Source: Oscillospiraceae bacterium
Lineage (GTDB): Bacteria > Bacillota > Clostridia > Oscillospirales > Acutalibacteraceae
Reading direction: 5' to 3'
DNA length: 64,000 nt
NCBI GenBank assembly: GCA_015066625.1
Contig: SVOC01000013.1
Coordinates: 1 to 64,000, forward strand
In this document: positions 62,216 to 64,000 of the stretch, in pieces
Numbering within the stretch: the first letter of the stretch is position 1
Layout: every line of letters starts with the position of its first letter
Notes under the pieces: model-generated
Database searches by the model: none
What the model was told of the DNA's origin: nothing
The model's input: only the letters and a program-made list of their open reading frames with translations
Translations under genes and position numbers: made by a program

Positions 62216-63439
62216 TCACTCCATATCCTCGCCGAAAAGATTAAGCCCCGAATAAATATCTATTCTTTCGGATGCTTCTTTTGCTACCTTACCCGGTCGG
62301 ATTTTCGGGCGTTTGCCCATAATTGAACGGATTATATACCTTCCGCCAAAGAAAACCCACCCGAAGGGTAACAAAAATTTAAGCTTTCTTGTAATTTTCC
62401 AGTTGTTATATACAATGCTGTTGGCGGAGATGAAAAACTGCCTGAGCATGGAAACCTCTTTTTCGTTTTTGCTTGAAATAAGCAGGCTTTCGTGACTTCT
62501 GTCAGCGCTTTTCTGACCGAAATTACCGCCGATAATGATATCGATAAGAATGTAATCCGCCAGCTTTTTATCTGTATCCCTCGCCCAAGCCATACCTGGA
62601 AGCCCCAGGTATTCGCCGGAAATAAAGGTAATTGTTTTGGCAAATTCCCAAAGACCGATATCCTTAAGCACCTTTTCAAACATTCTGAGGAATTGAGCTT
62701 CGCCTACGGTGCTCAGGTATACCGCCCAGTCGCACAGATGCCGCAGACCCAAGCCGTCACCCGTCAGGTGGTGGCACATATGAAGCAGAATTATCAGCCC
62801 GTGGTGGAAGGCTGAGGGCACGGTTATTTCACCAAGCTCCGTCTGCACCGTCTGTGCTTTTTCAAAAATATCCTTGAGATATTTTCTTACCTTTACGCCC
62901 GCCTTGCCTTTGGGTATGCCCGAAGGCTGAAAGTGCATTTCGCAGCGGCAGACCTTGCCCAGAAACACATCGTGAATATCGTGATTTTTGCCCGTTGCCT
63001 CATAGCCGTTTTCAACAAGAGCCTTGCTTGCAAGGTCAAAATTATCCGTATCAACAAGAAAATCCACATCGCCCATTGAACGCATAAGAGGGTCAGGGTA
63101 ATAAATTGCGGAGGCGAAGCCTTTGAGAATTATGCAGGGTACACCTGCCTTTTTCATAATATTGCAGATATGAACGTGTTCAAAATCGATTTTTGCGTTA
63201 TTTGCAAGGGTGTTGCTGAGCTTTTGCCGGATGTATCCGCATTTTTCACTTTTAAGAATATTTTCGGTTGAGTTGTGAAATGCCATAAGTGAGACTGCCT
63301 GAGCATATGCCTCGCACCAGACCGCATTCAGGTTTTCCTCATTAAGGTCAACCCTGCGCCCTGCGCCGAAAAGACCGTTGGCAAGAATATCCAACAGTGT
63401 TTTTTCATATTCTCTCAGTCCGGCATTTTTTATACCCAT
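62216..63439 (-). CDS. Nucleotidyltransferase family protein (NTP_transf_5)
   Basis: 407 residues. LKGFASAIYYPDPLMRSMGD, then VDFLV, is the minimal nucleotidyltransferase core with two metal-binding aspartates; EMHFQPSG and HGLIILLHMCHHL complete the PF14907 pattern. Function is not settled; these genes accompany PqqD proteins and surface-polymer or peptide-modification loci, as here. It sits between the CapF-like gene (5-base gap) and LCP lipoprotein 2, in one minus-strand operon. Confidence 0.8.
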   Translation of the reverse strand: MGIKNAGLREYEKTLLDILANGLFGAGRRVDLNEENLNAVWCEAYAQAVSLMAFHNSTENILKSEKCGYIRQKLSNTLANNAKIDFEHVHICNIMKKAGVPCIILKGFASAIYYPDPLMRSMGDVDFLVDTDNFDLASKALVENGYEATGKNHDIHDVFLGKVCRCEMHFQPSGIPKGKAGVKVRKYLKDIFEKAQTVQTELGEITVPSAFHHGLIILLHMCHHLTGDGLGLRHLCDWAVYLSTVGEAQFLRMFEKVLKDIGLWEFAKTITFISGEYLGLPGMAWARDTDKKLADYILIDIIIGGNFGQKSADRSHESLLISSKNEKEVSMLRQFFISANSIVYNNWKITRKLKFLLPFGWVFFGGRYIIRSIMGKRPKIRPGKVAKEASERIDIYSGLNLFGEDME

Positions 63440-63444
63440 TAAAA

Positions 63445-64000
63445 TTACACCACTTCAAAAAAAGTATCGGGCTTATCGGGGTCAAACTGCTCATTTGCCC
63501 ACATAAGCGTTACAAGATTTTCCTTTTCGGAAAGATTGATAATATTGTGAGTAAAGCCCGGCAGCATATGCACCGCCTCGGGTCTGTCACCCGAAACGCG
63601 GAATTCAAGCACCTTATCAGTGCCGATTTCCCTTTGCTGAATGAGTGCTGTACCCGAAACAACAATGAAGAATTCCCACTTTGTATTGTGCCAGTGCTGA
63701 CCTTTTGTAATTCCGGGCTTGCTTACGTTAACGGAAAACTGACCGCAGTTCACGGTCTTTAATATTTCGGTAAAACTGCCTCTGTCGTCGTAGTTCATTT
63801 TTAAAGGAATGCTTACCTTTTCTTCGGGAAGGTAGGAAAGGTAGGTCGAATAAAGCTTTTTCGCAAATGAGTTATAAGGGATTTCGGGCATAACAAGAGT
63901 TTCACTCTGTGCTTTAAAGCTTTCAAGAAGGTCAACAATTTCACCCAGGGTAACACTGTGAGTAATCCCGAAGGTACAGAAATTGCCGTTTTTTGTTTCT
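63445..64000 (-). CDS. CapF-like capsular polysaccharide protein, C-terminal part (5' end outside window)
   Basis: The frame is open to the window edge (185 residues seen). The cupin domain is clear: YDDRGSFTEILKTV, GITKGQHWHNTKWEFFIVVS, and FTHNIINLSEKENLVTLMW, with metal-binding histidines. The segment before it (ITHSVTLGEIVDLLESFK, LYSTYLSYLP) matches the linker of CapF/WbjC bifunctional enzymes, which make UDP-N-acetyl-fucosamine precursors. An internal ATG at 63891 is not the start. The reductase half should lie just beyond position 64000. Confidence 0.82.
   Translation of the reverse strand, partial: ETKNGNFCTFGITHSVTLGEIVDLLESFKAQSETLVMPEIPYNSFAKKLYSTYLSYLPEEKVSIPLKMNYDDRGSFTEILKTVNCGQFSVNVSKPGITKGQHWHNTKWEFFIVVSGTALIQQREIGTDKVLEFRVSGDRPEAVHMLPGFTHNIINLSEKENLVTLMWANEQFDPDKPDTFFEVV

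Overview
The window looks like chromosome of a gut-type, endospore-forming Clostridia, probably an Oscillospirales/Ruminococcaceae relative. Evidence is the Shine-Dalgarno-led genes, consensus SigA promoters, three kinds of sporulation gene (spoIIP, spoVAC and alpha/beta small acid-soluble spore protein, SASP), a T-box leader on ileS, and many glycan-processing genes. No rRNA, tRNA or CRISPR array was seen. Family names come from reading motifs by eye; no database search was run.

Layout. 0.1-6.5 kb: an allulose-type sugar epimerase facing left, then a surface-polysaccharide-like operon (FAD/NAD oxidoreductase plus two GT-C-like membrane proteins). 6.5-12 kb: spoIIP with a small membrane gene, a candidate small RNA, a T-box leader, a 280-bp element with 26/28-matched terminal inverted repeats, and ileS. 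12-15.4 kb: a secreted metallophosphoesterase and an mmsA-type dehydrogenase. 15.6-25.3 kb: an operon of two ceramidase-fold secreted proteins around a GH38 mannosidase, a GPH transporter and an Eis-like acetyltransferase. 25.4-36.7 kb: a YgjV-like protein, an alpha/beta hydrolase, RidA, then a MurK/MurQ/NamZ amino-sugar set, a GH84 enzyme and two more ceramidase-fold proteins.

Recently rearranged DNA, 36.7-48.0 kb. A truncated SASP gene copy and a second copy share a 188-bp direct repeat that brackets a 5.8-kb block (GH101-like protein, GDPD-like protein, leucine-rich-repeat membrane protein, transporter). The second SASP copy is itself split by a 5.2-kb integrated element carrying a DUF6061 protein, an HTH/HipA-like pair, a RepA-type initiator and a large serine recombinase. 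The last 12 codons of the recombinase reading frame are the missing 3' end of the SASP gene. Joining the two AAGAA junctions would recreate a normal 63-residue SASP, so the element resembles sporulation-gene intervening elements such as skin.

48.1-56.0 kb. After spoVAC, a perfect-consensus promoter drives six tightly packed genes: a TIR-domain protein, an agmatine deiminase, a 638-residue unknown, a KGGxGR-type ParA-like ATPase, a 233-residue unknown and a two-domain S-adenosylmethionine decarboxylase. I do not recognise this as a named system. It combines a TIR effector with two polyamine-pathway enzymes and is a candidate conflict or defence operon.

56-64 kb: GH16, LCP protein, UDP-sugar epimerase and a PqqD-like protein on the plus strand; a subtilisin-like protease, LCP lipoprotein, NTP_transf_5 protein and a CapF-like gene cut by the window edge on the minus strand. 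This is a cell-envelope and capsule region.
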